A stretch of DNA of 19,379 bases from Microbacteriaceae bacterium (GCA_012719255.1 JAAYAS010000168.1:1-19379); one strand, 5' to 3'; shown: positions 6,771-15,697, counted from the stretch's first letter. A program made the numbers and translations. The notes: generated from the letters alone by a model not told the origin.

Positions 6771-8888
6771 ATGACGTCCGCGCAGACTCGACCGGATCCG
6801 GCCGACGGGCCGAACGGGCCCTCGATCGCGCCGCCCGCGCGCGGCCCGGTGCCGACGAGCGGCGGGCTCGCCTCGCTGCGGCGCTTCGCCGTGCTGCTGC
6901 GGCCGATCGGCGCGCGGCTCGTGCTCGGCCTCCTCTGCGCCATCGCGGCCTCGCTCGCGGCGCTCGCGATCCCGCAGCTGCTCGCGCTGCTCATCAACGA
7001 GTCGTTCGTGCCCGGCGTCGGCATCGGCGTGGTGCTCGTCGCCGCCGGCGCGGTGGCCGGGCTCGGCGTCGTCGAGGCGGGGCTGCTCGTGCTGCGCCGG
7101 CTGTTCTCGGTCGACCCCTCGACCCGCATCGAGCAGGCGATGCGCGTGCGCCTCTTCTCGAGCCTGCAGCGGCTGCCGATCGCGTTCCACGACCGCTGGG
7201 AGTCGGGCCAGCTGCTCTCGCGCGCGATGACCGACCTCGGCCTCATCCGCCGCTGGGTCGCGTTCGGCGTGATCATGCTCGTCGCCGACGTCGTGATGAT
7301 CGGCGTCGGGCTCGCGCTGATGTGGCGCTCGCACTGGCTGCTCGCGCTCGTCTACAGCCTCGGCGCGATCCCGCTCATCGCCCTCGTCGCGCACTTCAGC
7401 GTGCGCTTCCAGCGGCTCTCGCGGCTCGGGCAGGATCAGGCCGGCGATCTCGCCACCAATGTCGAGCAGGCGGTGCACGGCATCCGCGTGCTCAAGGCGT
7501 TCGGCCGCGCCGAGCACGCGCTCGACCGCTTCACCGGCCTCGCCGCCGGCGTGCGCGACACCGAGGTGCGCCGCGGCCGGCTCGTCGCGACCTTCGACTC
7601 GGTGATCGCCCTGCTGCCCGAGCTCGCGCTCGGCGCGGCGCTGCTCGTCGGCCTGCGGCTCGTCGTCGACGGCGGCATGTCGATCGGCGAGCTGTCGGCG
7701 TTCTTCGCCACCGCCATGCTGCTGTCGATCCCGGTGACGATGCTCGGGCAGATGATCGGCGCCGCGATCGCCGCGGTGACCGCCCTCGACCGGCACTTCG
7801 AGGTCGTCATCGACGACGCCTCCGCCGCCGAGCGCGCCGCCGACCCGGCGATCGACGAGCGCTCGGTGATCGACCCGGCCGACGGCCTGCGGCTCGAGCC
7901 CGCCGCGGTGCGGGGCCGGCTCGACTTCGACGGCGTGCGCTTCGCCTACCCCGACGCCGACGCCGGCGACGAGGTGCTCCGCGGCGCGACGCTGCGCGTC
8001 GAGCCCGGCGAGACGATGGCGCTCGTCGGCGTCACCGGCTCGGGCAAGTCGACGATGCTGCAGCTCGTGCCGCGGCTCTACGATCCGACCGCCGGCGCAG
8101 TACGCATCGACGGCCACGACGTGCGGGCGATCGCCCTCGACGACCTGCGCCGCATCGTCGCCATCGCGTTCGAGGACGCCACGCTCTTCTCCGGCAGCGT
8201 CCGCGACAACGTGCTGCTCGGCGCCGACGACCTCGCCCCCGACGACGCCGAGGAGCTGCTGCGCGTCGCGCTCGACACCGCCGACGCCGGCTTCGCCGAC
8301 CAGCTGCCGGAGGGCCTGAGCACGCGCATCGGCGAGGAGGGGCTCTCGCTGTCGGGCGGCCAGCGCCAGCGGCTCGCGCTCGCCCGCGCGATCGCCGCCC
8401 GGCCGCGGGTGCTGCTGCTCGACGATCCGCTCTCGGCGCTCGACACCGCCACCGAGGAGCGGGTCACCGGACGCCTGCGCGACGTGCTGCGCGGCACCAC
8501 GACGCTCGTCGTCGCCCACCGCACCTCGACCGTCGCGCTCGCCGATCGCGTGGCGCTGCTCGACGACGGCGAGGTCGTCGCCGTCGGCACCCACGCCGAG
8601 CTCATGGCCCGCGACCCCCGCTACCGCTTCGTGATGGCCGACCTGCAGGCCGAGCGGCTCGACCTCGAGCGGCTCGCCGACGAGACCGGTCCGATCGCCC
8701 TCGGCGAGCTGCTCGACGCGCGGCTCGCCGACGGCGCCGATGCCGACGACGGCGATGCCGACGACCGACGCGCTGCCGCCGACCGCACCGCCGTCGACCG
8801 CGCCGCCGCTGCCGCCGACCCGCGCCAGGCCGATGAGGCCGGCCCCGCGCATCCCGCCGCCGACCGCCGAGAGGAGGAGCGCCCGTGA
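6771..8888 (+). CDS. ABC exporter half-transporter, degenerate-site subunit
   Basis: This is a type IV (B-family) ABC exporter half-transporter: one six-helix membrane domain (about residues 45-345) fused to an ATPase domain (about 383-625). It has 705 residues. Walker A GVTGSGKST is at 420-428, signature LSGGQ at 527-531 and the H-loop His at 583. Two key residues deviate: Glu468 replaces the Q-loop Gln (AIAFEDATLF), and Asp552 replaces the catalytic Glu after Walker B (VLLLDDPLSALD). These mark it as the non-hydrolysing half of a heterodimer. The tail from about residue 650 is Ala/Asp-rich and looks disordered. ATG 6771 has AGGGGAG upstream; the longer open frame lacks support. The stop overlaps the next start (GTGA). 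The exported substrate is unknown. Confidence 0.93.
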   Translation: MTSAQTRPDPADGPNGPSIAPPARGPVPTSGGLASLRRFAVLLRPIGARLVLGLLCAIAASLAALAIPQLLALLINESFVPGVGIGVVLVAAGAVAGLGVVEAGLLVLRRLFSVDPSTRIEQAMRVRLFSSLQRLPIAFHDRWESGQLLSRAMTDLGLIRRWVAFGVIMLVADVVMIGVGLALMWRSHWLLALVYSLGAIPLIALVAHFSVRFQRLSRLGQDQAGDLATNVEQAVHGIRVLKAFGRAEHALDRFTGLAAGVRDTEVRRGRLVATFDSVIALLPELALGAALLVGLRLVVDGGMSIGELSAFFATAMLLSIPVTMLGQMIGAAIAAVTALDRHFEVVIDDASAAERAADPAIDERSVIDPADGLRLEPAAVRGRLDFDGVRFAYPDADAGDEVLRGATLRVEPGETMALVGVTGSGKSTMLQLVPRLYDPTAGAVRIDGHDVRAIALDDLRRIVAIAFEDATLFSGSVRDNVLLGADDLAPDDAEELLRVALDTADAGFADQLPEGLSTRIGEEGLSLSGGQRQRLALARAIAARPRVLLLDDPLSALDTATEERVTGRLRDVLRGTTTLVVAHRTSTVALADRVALLDDGEVVAVGTHAELMARDPRYRFVMADLQAERLDLERLADETGPIALGELLDARLADGADADDGDADDRRAAADRTAVDRAAAAADPRQADEAGPAHPAADRREEERP

Positions 8889-10693
8889 CCGACGCGACCG
8901 CCGCCGACGCCTTCGACGCCGACCGCTTCGACGGCGAGGACCCGCGCACCCGCCGACGCCGCTCGCTGCGGCTGCTCGGCGAGCTCGTGCGCCCCGAGCG
9001 GGGACGCTTCGCGCTCGTCGCCGTGCTCATCGTGCTCGTGCAGCTCGCCACCGTCGTCGGCCCGGCGATCGTCGCCTGGGGCATCGACACCGGCATCCCG
9101 GCGCTCGCGGCCGGGGACGCGGCGCTCGCCACCGCCGCGGGGGTCGCCTACCTCGCCGCGGCGCTCGTGCGCGGCGGCGCGACCTACTGGTACCTCCGCG
9201 CCTCGACCGCGGCCGGCCAGCGGGTGCTCTACGACCTGCGCCGGCGGCTGTTCGCGCACACCCAGCGGCTCGGGCTCGGCTTCCACGAGCGCAGCGCCTC
9301 CGGCCGGGTGATCTCGCGGCAGACGAACGATCCCGAGTCGATCCGCGAACTGCTCGAGTTCGGCCTCGAGGGGCTCGTCGGGGCGCCGCTGCTCATGCTC
9401 TTCACCGCGGTGTCGATCCTGCTCATGGACTGGCGCACCGGGCTGATCATGCTCGTCATGCTCGTGCCGGCGGCGCTGCTCACCCGGTGGTTCCAGCGGC
9501 GCAGCGAGATCGAGTACCGCGCCATGCGCACCCACTCCGCCCGCCTCACCGCCGACTTCGTCGAGACCTTCACCGGCATCCGCGCCGTGCAGGCGTTCCG
9601 CCGCGAGCGGGCGAACCGCGAGCGGTACACCGCGCTCGCCGACGACTACCGGGCTGCGACGCTCCGCTCGATCCGCGTGTTCGGCATCTACCAGCCCTCG
9701 CTGCGGCTGCTCGGCAGCCTCACGGTCGCGCTCGTGCTGCTCGTCGGCGGCCTGCGGGTCGTATCGGGCGACCTCGAGGTCGGGGTGCTGCTCGCCCTCG
9801 TGCTCTACACGCGCCGGTTCTTCCAGCCGATCGACTCGCTCGCGATGCTCGCGAACGCGCTGCAGGCGGCGATCACCGCGCTCGAGAAGATCTCGGCGCT
9901 GCTCGCCGAGGAGCCCGAGATCGTCGCGCCCGAGCAGCCGATCGCCCTGCCGCCGGGGCGCGGCGGGCTCGAGTTCGACGACGTCGCGTTCGCGTACTCG
10001 GACGACGGCCCGCGCGTGCTCGGCCCGGTCGACGTGCGCATCCCCGAGGGGCAGACCGTCGCGCTCGTCGGCCGCACCGGCGCCGGCAAGTCGACCGTCG
10101 CGAAGCTCGTCGCCCGCTTCTACGACGTGAGCGCGGGGCGCATCCGGCTCGACGGCGTCGACCTGCGCGACCTCGACGCCGACGAGCTGCGGCGGGCCGT
10201 GGTGATGGTGACGCAGGAGTCGTACCTCTTCTCGGGGTCGATCGCCGACAACATCGCGATCGGCCGGCCCGATGCGAGCCGCGCCGAGATCGAGGAGGCG
10301 GCGCGCGCGATCGGCGCCGACGCGTTCATCCGGGCGCTGCCCGAGGGCTACGACACCGACGTGCACTCGCGCGGCGGCCGGCTGTCGGCGGGGCAGCGGC
10401 AGCTCGTGTCGTTCGCGCGCGCCTTCCTCGCCGACCCGCGCGTGCTCATCCTCGACGAGGCGACGAGCTCGCTCGACCTGCCGAGCGAGCGGGCCGTGCA
10501 GGACGGCCTCGAGCGGCTGCTCGGCGACCGCACGGCGCTGATCATCGCGCACCGGCTCGCGACCGTGATGCACGCCGACCGGGTGCTCGTCGTCGACGAC
10601 GGCCGCATCGTCGAGGACGGCACGCCCGCCGAGCTCGTCGCCGCCGGCGGCCGCTTCGCCGAGCTCCACCGCGCCTGGCGCGACTCGCTGTAG
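8885..10693 (+). CDS. ABC exporter half-transporter, catalytic subunit
   Basis: This is the partner of the preceding half-transporter: 602 residues, with a GTG start overlapping the upstream TGA by 4 bp. The membrane domain spans about residues 38-340 and the ATPase domain about 360-600. Walker A is GRTGAGKST (396-404), with Q-loop Gln444 in VTQESYLF, Walker B LILDE with catalytic Glu525, and H-loop His556. The signature is LSAGQ (500-504), a departure from LSGGQ. In a heterodimer that signature would face the degenerate Walker site of the partner, while the intact LSGGQ of the partner completes this subunit's active site. The arrangement resembles TM287/288, BmrCD and LmrCD. These families export drugs or lipids; which applies here is not visible. 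Confidence 0.94.
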   Translation: MTDATAADAFDADRFDGEDPRTRRRRSLRLLGELVRPERGRFALVAVLIVLVQLATVVGPAIVAWGIDTGIPALAAGDAALATAAGVAYLAAALVRGGATYWYLRASTAAGQRVLYDLRRRLFAHTQRLGLGFHERSASGRVISRQTNDPESIRELLEFGLEGLVGAPLLMLFTAVSILLMDWRTGLIMLVMLVPAALLTRWFQRRSEIEYRAMRTHSARLTADFVETFTGIRAVQAFRRERANRERYTALADDYRAATLRSIRVFGIYQPSLRLLGSLTVALVLLVGGLRVVSGDLEVGVLLALVLYTRRFFQPIDSLAMLANALQAAITALEKISALLAEEPEIVAPEQPIALPPGRGGLEFDDVAFAYSDDGPRVLGPVDVRIPEGQTVALVGRTGAGKSTVAKLVARFYDVSAGRIRLDGVDLRDLDADELRRAVVMVTQESYLFSGSIADNIAIGRPDASRAEIEEAARAIGADAFIRALPEGYDTDVHSRGGRLSAGQRQLVSFARAFLADPRVLILDEATSSLDLPSERAVQDGLERLLGDRTALIIAHRLATVMHADRVLVVDDGRIVEDGTPAELVAAGGRFAELHRAWRDSL

Positions 10694-10703
10694 CTGGCGC
10701 CGG

Positions 10704-10739
10704 GCGGGGCGCCGGTGCGGCGCGCGTCCGGCGCCCCGC
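10704..10739. terminator. Hairpin between the ABC operon and the AspT-type transporter gene
   Basis: Arms 10704-10715 (GCGGGGCGCCGG) and 10728-10739 form a perfect 12-bp stem with a 12-nt loop. It sits between two convergent genes, 10 bp after the ABC stop. No U-tract is present. Confidence 0.7.
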
Positions 10740-10759
10740 ATCCCCGCCGCCGTGCGCGG

Positions 10760-12346
10760 CTACAGCGCGACGAGCGCCTGCACGAGCACGATCTTCACGA
10801 TGATGCCGAGCGCGAACAGCGCCGCGTAGCCGGCGCCGGTGCGCTCGTTGTCGACGAGCGAGTCGACGTGGCCGAGGATCACCGGCTGCCCGACGAACCC
10901 GGCGATCGCGCCCGCCGTGCGCGGCCCCGACAGCCCGAGCAGCCGGCCGAGCCACCACACGAGCAGGAGCGTCGCGGCGAGGAGCACCGCCGCCAGCCCC
11001 GCGATGACGAGCCCGGTGGTCGTGAACGCGGTGCGCGCGAACGCCTCGCCGCTCGCGAGCCCGACCGCGGCGAGGAAGAGCACGAGTCCGAGCTGCCGGA
11101 TCGTGAGGTTCGCCGAGTGCGGCAGGTTCCACACCAGGGGCCCGGTGCGCTGCGCGTGGCCGAGCACGAGGCCGACGAGCAGCGGCCCGGCTGCGGCGCC
11201 GAGCGCGATCGTCATGCCGCCGAGCGGCACCGCGACGAGCCCGACCGCGACGCCGAGGGCGATGCCGAGGCCCATCGAGAAGAAATCGACCTCGGTGACC
11301 CGCTGCTCCGAGTCGCCGAAGAACCGCGCGACCTCGGCCATCCGCTCGCGGGGCACGACGACGAGCACCCGGTCGCCGAGCTGCAGGGTCGACTCGGCCG
11401 TCGCGAGCAGATCGCGGTCGCCGCGCTGGATGCGGGTGAGCAGGCCGTCGAAGCGCAGCGGGATGAGCAGCTCGGCGACGGTGCGCCCGGCGACGTCGGG
11501 GTTCGAGACGATGAAGCGGCGGAAGTCGACGACCGAGCGGTCGTGGGCGAGATTGCGCGAGACGCGGCGGCCGAGCACCGCCTCGGCGCGGTCGAGCGCG
11601 CCGGGCGCGCCGACGAGCAGCACCCGGTCGTCGGCGCGCAGCGCCTCGTTCGGCGAGGCGACCGACACCTCGCCGTCGCGCATCAGGTACGACACCCGCA
11701 CCTCGCCGGTGTCGCGGCCGGGGAGCGAGGCGATGCCGGGGATCTCGTCGACGCGGCGCGGCCGGTCGACGACGACGGTGATCGTCGTGATCGCCTCGGG
11801 GTCGGCCGGGTCGGGGTCGCGGCGGGCCGGCAGCCGGCGCCGGGCGAGCACCGTGACGATCGCCATCGTCACCGCGACGCCGATCGGGTAGGCGATCGAG
11901 TAGCCGACCGCGGGCTCGGCGGCGCCGCCGGCCGCATCGGTGGCGGCGGCGAGCGCCGGGGTCGAGGTGAGGGCGCCGGCGAACAGGCCCGCCGCGAGCC
12001 CGGCATCGATGCCGAGCCAGCGGGCGCCGACGGCGACGAGCGCGGCGAACGCGACGAGCAGTACCACCGCGCCGAGCATGAGCGGCGCCTGCTTGCGGAG
12101 GTCGCGGAAGAACGACGCGCCGGAGGCGAGGCCGACCGTGTACACGAACAGCGCGAGGCCGATCGCCTGCACGAGCTCGAGGCCCTCGCCGAGCCGCGGG
12201 TCGAGGGCGCCGATCGCGAGGCCGACGAACAGCGCGCCAGCGGCGCCGAAGCGCAGCGGACCGAACGGGATCGCACCGGCGAGCGTGCCGAGCGCCGCGG
12301 TGAGGAAGAGCGCCAGCAGGGGCGAGGCGACGAGGACTTCGACCAC
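10760..12346 (-). CDS. AspT/YidE-type transporter with two RCK_C domains
   Basis: This is an integral membrane protein of the aspartate:alanine exchanger (AAEx) family, PF06826 twice with two TrkA_C/RCK_C (PF02080) domains between. It has about 528 residues. The first membrane half (about 5-165) contains LALFVYTVGLASG (63-75) and GALTSTPALAAA (124-135). RCK_C-like domains fall at about 186-260 and 275-345. The second membrane half (about 355-528) contains the matching LVLFLAAVGLASGEAF. Substrate cannot be assigned: AspT itself exchanges aspartate and alanine, but most homologues are uncharacterised. I prefer GTG 12346 to GTG 12391. It begins just before the first helix as in homologues, and TACGCT lies 6 nt upstream as in other leaderless genes here. 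Confidence 0.86.
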   Translation of the reverse strand: MVEVLVASPLLALFLTAALGTLAGAIPFGPLRFGAAGALFVGLAIGALDPRLGEGLELVQAIGLALFVYTVGLASGASFFRDLRKQAPLMLGAVVLLVAFAALVAVGARWLGIDAGLAAGLFAGALTSTPALAAATDAAGGAAEPAVGYSIAYPIGVAVTMAIVTVLARRRLPARRDPDPADPEAITTITVVVDRPRRVDEIPGIASLPGRDTGEVRVSYLMRDGEVSVASPNEALRADDRVLLVGAPGALDRAEAVLGRRVSRNLAHDRSVVDFRRFIVSNPDVAGRTVAELLIPLRFDGLLTRIQRGDRDLLATAESTLQLGDRVLVVVPRERMAEVARFFGDSEQRVTEVDFFSMGLGIALGVAVGLVAVPLGGMTIALGAAAGPLLVGLVLGHAQRTGPLVWNLPHSANLTIRQLGLVLFLAAVGLASGEAFARTAFTTTGLVIAGLAAVLLAATLLLVWWLGRLLGLSGPRTAGAIAGFVGQPVILGHVDSLVDNERTGAGYAALFALGIIVKIVLVQALVAL

Positions 12347-12352
12347 GGCCTC

Positions 12353-12358
12353 AGCGTA
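12353..12358 (-). promoter_or_regulatory. -10-like hexamer of the AspT-type gene (leaderless type)
   Basis: The minus strand reads GGTACGCTGAGGCC directly before GTG 12346, with TACGCT ending 6 nt ahead of it. The Rv2466c homologue at the other end of the window has GGTACGCTGAG in the same position. Confidence 0.5.
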
Positions 12359-12363
12359 CCCGG

Positions 12364-12384
12364 GCCCGCTCGGCCCGAGCGGGC
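12364..12384 (-). terminator. Hairpin downstream of the response regulator
   Basis: Inverted arms 12364-12372 and 12376-12384 (GCCCGCTCG with its complement) pair over 9 bp around a 3-nt loop. It lies 43 bp past the response-regulator stop and just upstream of the AspT-type promoter, so it may end the two-component transcript. No U-tract is seen. Confidence 0.5.
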
Positions 12385-12426
12385 TCAGCACCGCGGGCTC
12401 GGGGAAGCCGGCTCAGCGCAGCCGGC

Positions 12427-13041
12427 TCAGCGGAGCAGCCCGAGCTCGCGGGCGCGGGCGATCGCGGCGGTGCGGCTCGGCACGCCGAGCTTGCCGTAGA
12501 TCGCCGCGAGGTGGCTCTTCACCGTCGTCGGCGAGAGGTAGAGCGCCGCGGCCATCTCCTTGTTCGTCTCGCCGGTCGCGAGCCGCTCGAGCACGTCGCG
12601 CTCGCGCGGGGTGAGCTCGATCTGCGGCTCGCGCATCCGCGCCACGAGCCGCGACATCACGTCGGGGCCGAGCACCGTCTCGCCGCGGGCGGCGCGGTGC
12701 GCGGCGCCGATGAGCTCCTCGGGCGGCGCGTCCTTGAGCAAGTAGCCGGCGGCGCCCGCCTCGACGGCGGCGAGGATGTCGGCGTCGGAGTCGTAGTTCG
12801 TGAGCACGAGCACCCGCGGCGCGTTCGGCAGGGCGCGGATGCGGCGGGTCGCCGCGGCACCGTCGACGCCGTCGCCGAGGCGGAGATCCATCGTGACGAG
12901 GTCGGCGTCGCCGGCACGGGCGATCGCCTCGGCGGCGGTGCCGACCTCGCCGATCACCTCGAGCCCGGGATCGCCGGCGAACACCGCGGCGAGGCCGGCG
13001 CGCACCACGGGGTGGTCGTCGCAGACGAGGATGCGGATCAT
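12427..13041 (-). CDS. NarL/FixJ-family response regulator
   Basis: This is a DNA-binding response regulator of 204 residues. The receiver domain (1-120) has the acidic pair Asp8/Asp9, phospho-acceptor Asp52 in TMDLRLGDG, switch Thr81 and conserved Lys103. The LuxR-type helix-turn-helix occupies about 142-200 (LTPRERDVLERLATGETNKE, then SPTTVKSHLAAIYGKL). The ATG at 13041 overlaps the kinase TGA (ATGA), and AAGGAG lies 5 nt upstream inside the end of the kinase gene, so translation is coupled but has its own ribosome site. It is the cognate regulator of the adjacent kinase. Its likely target is the divergent ABC permease/ATPase pair, inferred from position. Confidence 0.95.
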   Translation of the reverse strand: MIRILVCDDHPVVRAGLAAVFAGDPGLEVIGEVGTAAEAIARAGDADLVTMDLRLGDGVDGAAATRRIRALPNAPRVLVLTNYDSDADILAAVEAGAAGYLLKDAPPEELIGAAHRAARGETVLGPDVMSRLVARMREPQIELTPRERDVLERLATGETNKEMAAALYLSPTTVKSHLAAIYGKLGVPSRTAAIARARELGLLR

Positions 13042-14435
13042 GCGGGCTCCTTCGGGGTCGGAGTCGGGTTCGGGGCGGGCGGGGCGGCCGGGTCGCGCGC
13101 GTCGCGCGAGTCGCCGGGGCCGCCGGGGTCGTTCGCGGCGGGCGCCGAGCTTGCGGGCGCCGCCGGCCGGGGGAGCGGCGCCTGGGCGCGCACGAGCGCG
13201 CCCTCGCCGGGATCGGAGACCACGGCGACGAAGCCGCCGAGCGCCTCGAGCCGGCCGCGCATGCCGGTGAGCCCGAAGCCGGTGCCGTCGGCGCGGGCGG
13301 GCAGGTCGAACCAGGCGTCGGCGTCGAAGCCGGTGCCGTTGTCGTGCACCTCGAGGACGAGCGAGTCGTCGTCGGCGTAGTCGAGCACGAGCTCGAGCTC
13401 GGTGGCGCGGCCGTGCCGGCGGGCGTTCGCGATCGCCTCCTGCGCGACCCGCAGCAGCGCCGCCTCGACGGTCATCGGCGCGGCCCGCGGCGCGCCGCGC
13501 ACCTCGAACGAGGCGCGGGCGGCGGGCGCGTCGGGCCGGGTGCTCGCGGCGTCGTCGGCGAGCCGCCGCAGCGCCGAGGCGAGGGAGGCGCCCTCGAGCT
13601 GCGGGGGCGCGAGGTCCTGGATGAACGCCCGCGTCTGCGCGAGCGCGTCGGCGGCGACGGTGCGCGCGCGGGCGACGTGCTCGGCCGCCTCCGGCGCCTC
13701 GGCGCGCTCGGCGGCGCCGAGCAGCATCCCGATCGACGAGAGGTGCTGGGCGACGGTGTCGTGCAGCTCGCGGCCGAGCCGGGTGCGCTCGGCGAGCCGG
13801 CCCTGCTCGCGCTCGGCCGCGGCGAGATCGGTCTGCGCGGCGCGCAGCTCGACGATGAGCGCCGCGTTGCGGTCGTTCGACACGACCATCGCCCGGGTCG
13901 AGAGCATGATGCCGATGGTGACGAAGGCGCTGATCGCCGGCCCGGCGACCGCGCCGAGGCTGAAGCCGTGGTGCACGAGCTGGCCGGCGATGACGAGCAG
14001 CGCGAGCAGCAGCGTCGTCGCGGTGCCCCAGCCGAGCGGCAGCAGCCAGAGCACGACGAAGAACAGCGCGATCGTCGCGTAGCCGGCGTCGGGCGACATC
14101 GCGATCATGCCGGCGAGCGGCATCGCGAGCGCCGCGGCCCAGGCGATGTGGGCCGGGTCGATGCGCTGGGCGGGCCGGGCGAGCCGCTCGGGGCGGCGGT
14201 GCAGCCAGGTCGCGAACGCGACGATGACGGTGAGCTCGAGGGCGCCCCACACGAGCATGCCGCCGATGTCGCTGCGGCGGTTCACGAGCCCGACGACGAT
14301 GGGGAACACCGTGAGCGCGCCGAGCAGCAGCACGAAGCCGGCGAGCACGGCGTCGACGGCGCCGCGGTGCGACCCGCTCGGGGGCCGGTGGTCGAGCCGG
14401 GCCGCGAGCCCCGGCCGCCGCTGGTCGTCGGTCAT
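13038..14435 (-). CDS. Sensor histidine kinase (HisKA_3 type, NarL-system partner)
   Basis: This is a membrane sensor kinase of 465 residues. About six hydrophobic helices lie in residues 28-185 with only short loops, so it probably senses within or at the membrane, as in DesK/LiaS-like kinases. The dimerisation/phospho-acceptor motif RLGRELHDTVAQHLSSIG has His225. The ATPase domain shows AQEAIANARRHG (N-box Asn337), DNGTGFD (365-371) and GFGLTGMRGR (387-396). After about residue 420 there is a Pro/Ala-rich tail of 45 residues, probably disordered, which contains the ribosome site of the next gene at DNA level. The ATG at 14435 has TAGCAT 7 nt upstream and no Shine-Dalgarno sequence. The ligand is unknown. 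Confidence 0.93.
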   Translation of the reverse strand: MTDDQRRPGLAARLDHRPPSGSHRGAVDAVLAGFVLLLGALTVFPIVVGLVNRRSDIGGMLVWGALELTVIVAFATWLHRRPERLARPAQRIDPAHIAWAAALAMPLAGMIAMSPDAGYATIALFFVVLWLLPLGWGTATTLLLALLVIAGQLVHHGFSLGAVAGPAISAFVTIGIMLSTRAMVVSNDRNAALIVELRAAQTDLAAAEREQGRLAERTRLGRELHDTVAQHLSSIGMLLGAAERAEAPEAAEHVARARTVAADALAQTRAFIQDLAPPQLEGASLASALRRLADDAASTRPDAPAARASFEVRGAPRAAPMTVEAALLRVAQEAIANARRHGRATELELVLDYADDDSLVLEVHDNGTGFDADAWFDLPARADGTGFGLTGMRGRLEALGGFVAVVSDPGEGALVRAQAPLPRPAAPASSAPAANDPGGPGDSRDARDPAAPPAPNPTPTPKEPA

Positions 14436-14571
14436 GCCCCCGATGCTAGGCGGGCCGTCCGCAAGACTCCTCGTCCGTATGGCGGGGGCGCGATCGGCCC
14501 GTTCGCAGGCGGCGCGGCGCCGCCCGGACGGCGAGCATGGAGGCGACCGTTCAGGAAGGACACCCACCCCC
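14436..14571. promoter_or_regulatory. Divergent control region, kinase / ABC permease
   Basis: This 136-bp gap separates the kinase from the ABC permease. It contains a palindrome with 7-bp arms (14508-14514 and 14518-14524, GGCGGCG and complement) and an 8-bp inverted repeat (GCCGTCCG at 14454-14461 and its complement at 14525-14532). These may be operator sites for the response regulator, but short palindromes are frequent at this GC content. Confidence 0.3.
14443..14448 (-). promoter_or_regulatory. -10-like hexamer of the histidine kinase (leaderless type)
   Basis: The minus strand reads TAGCAT, ending 7 nt before the ATG at 14435, with no Shine-Dalgarno sequence. No well-placed -35 was found. 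Confidence 0.48.
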
Positions 14572-15672
14572 ATGTACCTCGCGCTGCGCGACATCCGGCA
14601 CTCGCCGGGCCGCTTCACCCTGATCACCGCCGTCATCGCGCTGATGATGCTGCTCGTCGGCTTCCTCGCCGGCCTCGGCGGCGGACTGTCGGGGGAGAAC
14701 ATCTCGGGGCTGCTGCGCACCGGCGCCGGCACCGTCGTGAGCACCGCGCCGAAGGACGGCGAGCTCTACGCCTGGGCGACCTCGGAGGCCACCGAGGAGC
14801 AGGAGGCCGCGTGGCGCGAGGCGCTGCCCGGCACCGAGGTGCGGCCGATCGGCGTGACGCTCACCCGCATCGAGCACGACGGGCTCACCGCCCCGGTGAC
14901 GCTCTTCGGCGAGGACCCGGCGACCGTGCGCCCGCTCGACGGTGCCTCCCCGCCCGCCGACGGCGAGATCGTCATCGCCGCCGCGACCGCCGAGCAGCTC
15001 GGCGTCGACGAGGGCGGCACCGTGTCGGTCGGCGGCCGCGAGCTGCGCATCTCGGCGATCGCCGACGCCGGCGCCTACACGCACACCCCGGTGGCGCTGC
15101 TCACCCTCGACGACTGGCAGCGGTTCCGCGTCGACACCCACCAGCCGGAGGTGCACGCCACCGCGCTGCTCGTCGGCGACGGCTCGATCCTCACCGGCGG
15201 GCTCGACGGCACCGAGGCGCTCGAGGAGGAGACCGGCGCGCTCGCGCAGCCGATGTTCTCGTCGTTGCTCGGCCTGGAGGCGTTCAAGAGCGAGATCGGC
15301 ACGATCGGGCTGATGCTCGGGATGCTGTTCGCGATCGCCGCGCTGGTGGTCGGCGTGTTCTTCCTCGTCTGGTCGATGCAGCGCCAGCGCGACATCGCCG
15401 TGCTCAAGGCGCTCGGCGCGCCCACCTCGTGGCTGCAGCGCGACTCGCTCGGCCAGGCCGCGCTCATCCTCGTCATCGGCATCGCCGTCGGCACCGCCGG
15501 GGCGATCGGCCTCGGCGTCGCCGTGATGCCGTTCGTGCCGTTCGTCGTCGACTGGTGGACGATCGGCCTGCCCGCCGCCGCGATGCTCGTCGCCGGCCTC
15601 ATCGGCTCGCTCGTGTCGGTGCGGCAGATCGACCGCGCCGATCCGCTCGTCGCGCTGAACGCCACCGCCTGA
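14572..15672 (+). CDS. FtsX-like ABC transporter permease
   Basis: This is a membrane subunit of a MacB/DevC-type (type VII) ABC system, with 366 residues. One helix (about 14-36) is followed by an extracytoplasmic domain of about 205 residues (40-243), then three helices (about 244-268, 293-318, 328-350). Between helices 2 and 3 lies the FtsX motif RQRDIAVLKALGA (271-283), the contact to the ATPase. The C-terminus ends in DRADPLVAL, also typical. ATG 14572 follows AGGAAGGA with a long spacer of 11 nt. It is divergent from the two-component genes and followed 32 bp later by its ATPase. Such systems act mechanically on periplasmic or membrane substrates; the substrate is unknown. Confidence 0.92.
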   Translation: MYLALRDIRHSPGRFTLITAVIALMMLLVGFLAGLGGGLSGENISGLLRTGAGTVVSTAPKDGELYAWATSEATEEQEAAWREALPGTEVRPIGVTLTRIEHDGLTAPVTLFGEDPATVRPLDGASPPADGEIVIAAATAEQLGVDEGGTVSVGGRELRISAIADAGAYTHTPVALLTLDDWQRFRVDTHQPEVHATALLVGDGSILTGGLDGTEALEEETGALAQPMFSSLLGLEAFKSEIGTIGLMLGMLFAIAALVVGVFFLVWSMQRQRDIAVLKALGAPTSWLQRDSLGQAALILVIGIAVGTAGAIGLGVAVMPFVPFVVDWWTIGLPAAAMLVAGLIGSLVSVRQIDRADPLVALNATA

Positions 15673-15692
15673 CCCGCCGCGCCCGAACCGAG

Positions 15693-15697
15693 AAGGA
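15693..15697 (+). promoter_or_regulatory. Ribosome binding site deciding the TTG start of the ABC ATPase
   Basis: AAGGA (within GAGAAGGAC) lies 7 nt before TTG 15705 in the gap after the permease stop. No ATG or GTG is available at a better place, so this site defines the start. Confidence 0.65.

Noticed and set aside
7800..8000. Idea that the first ABC subunit is a pseudogene because of altered catalytic residues
   Set aside because: The frame is intact and the deviations are those expected of the degenerate half of heterodimeric exporters, with complementary deviation in the partner.
6459..8852. Upstream extension of the pepN frame to 1652 codons
   Set aside because: The extension is opposite the ABC exporter gene, has low-complexity His/Arg/Glu composition, and a perfect ribosome site lies at the short PepN start.
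10715..12499. Plus-strand frame of 594 codons opposite the AspT-type gene
   Set aside because: It is an antisense shadow of repetitive Arg/Glu/Asp composition. The minus strand has helices and RCK_C domains.
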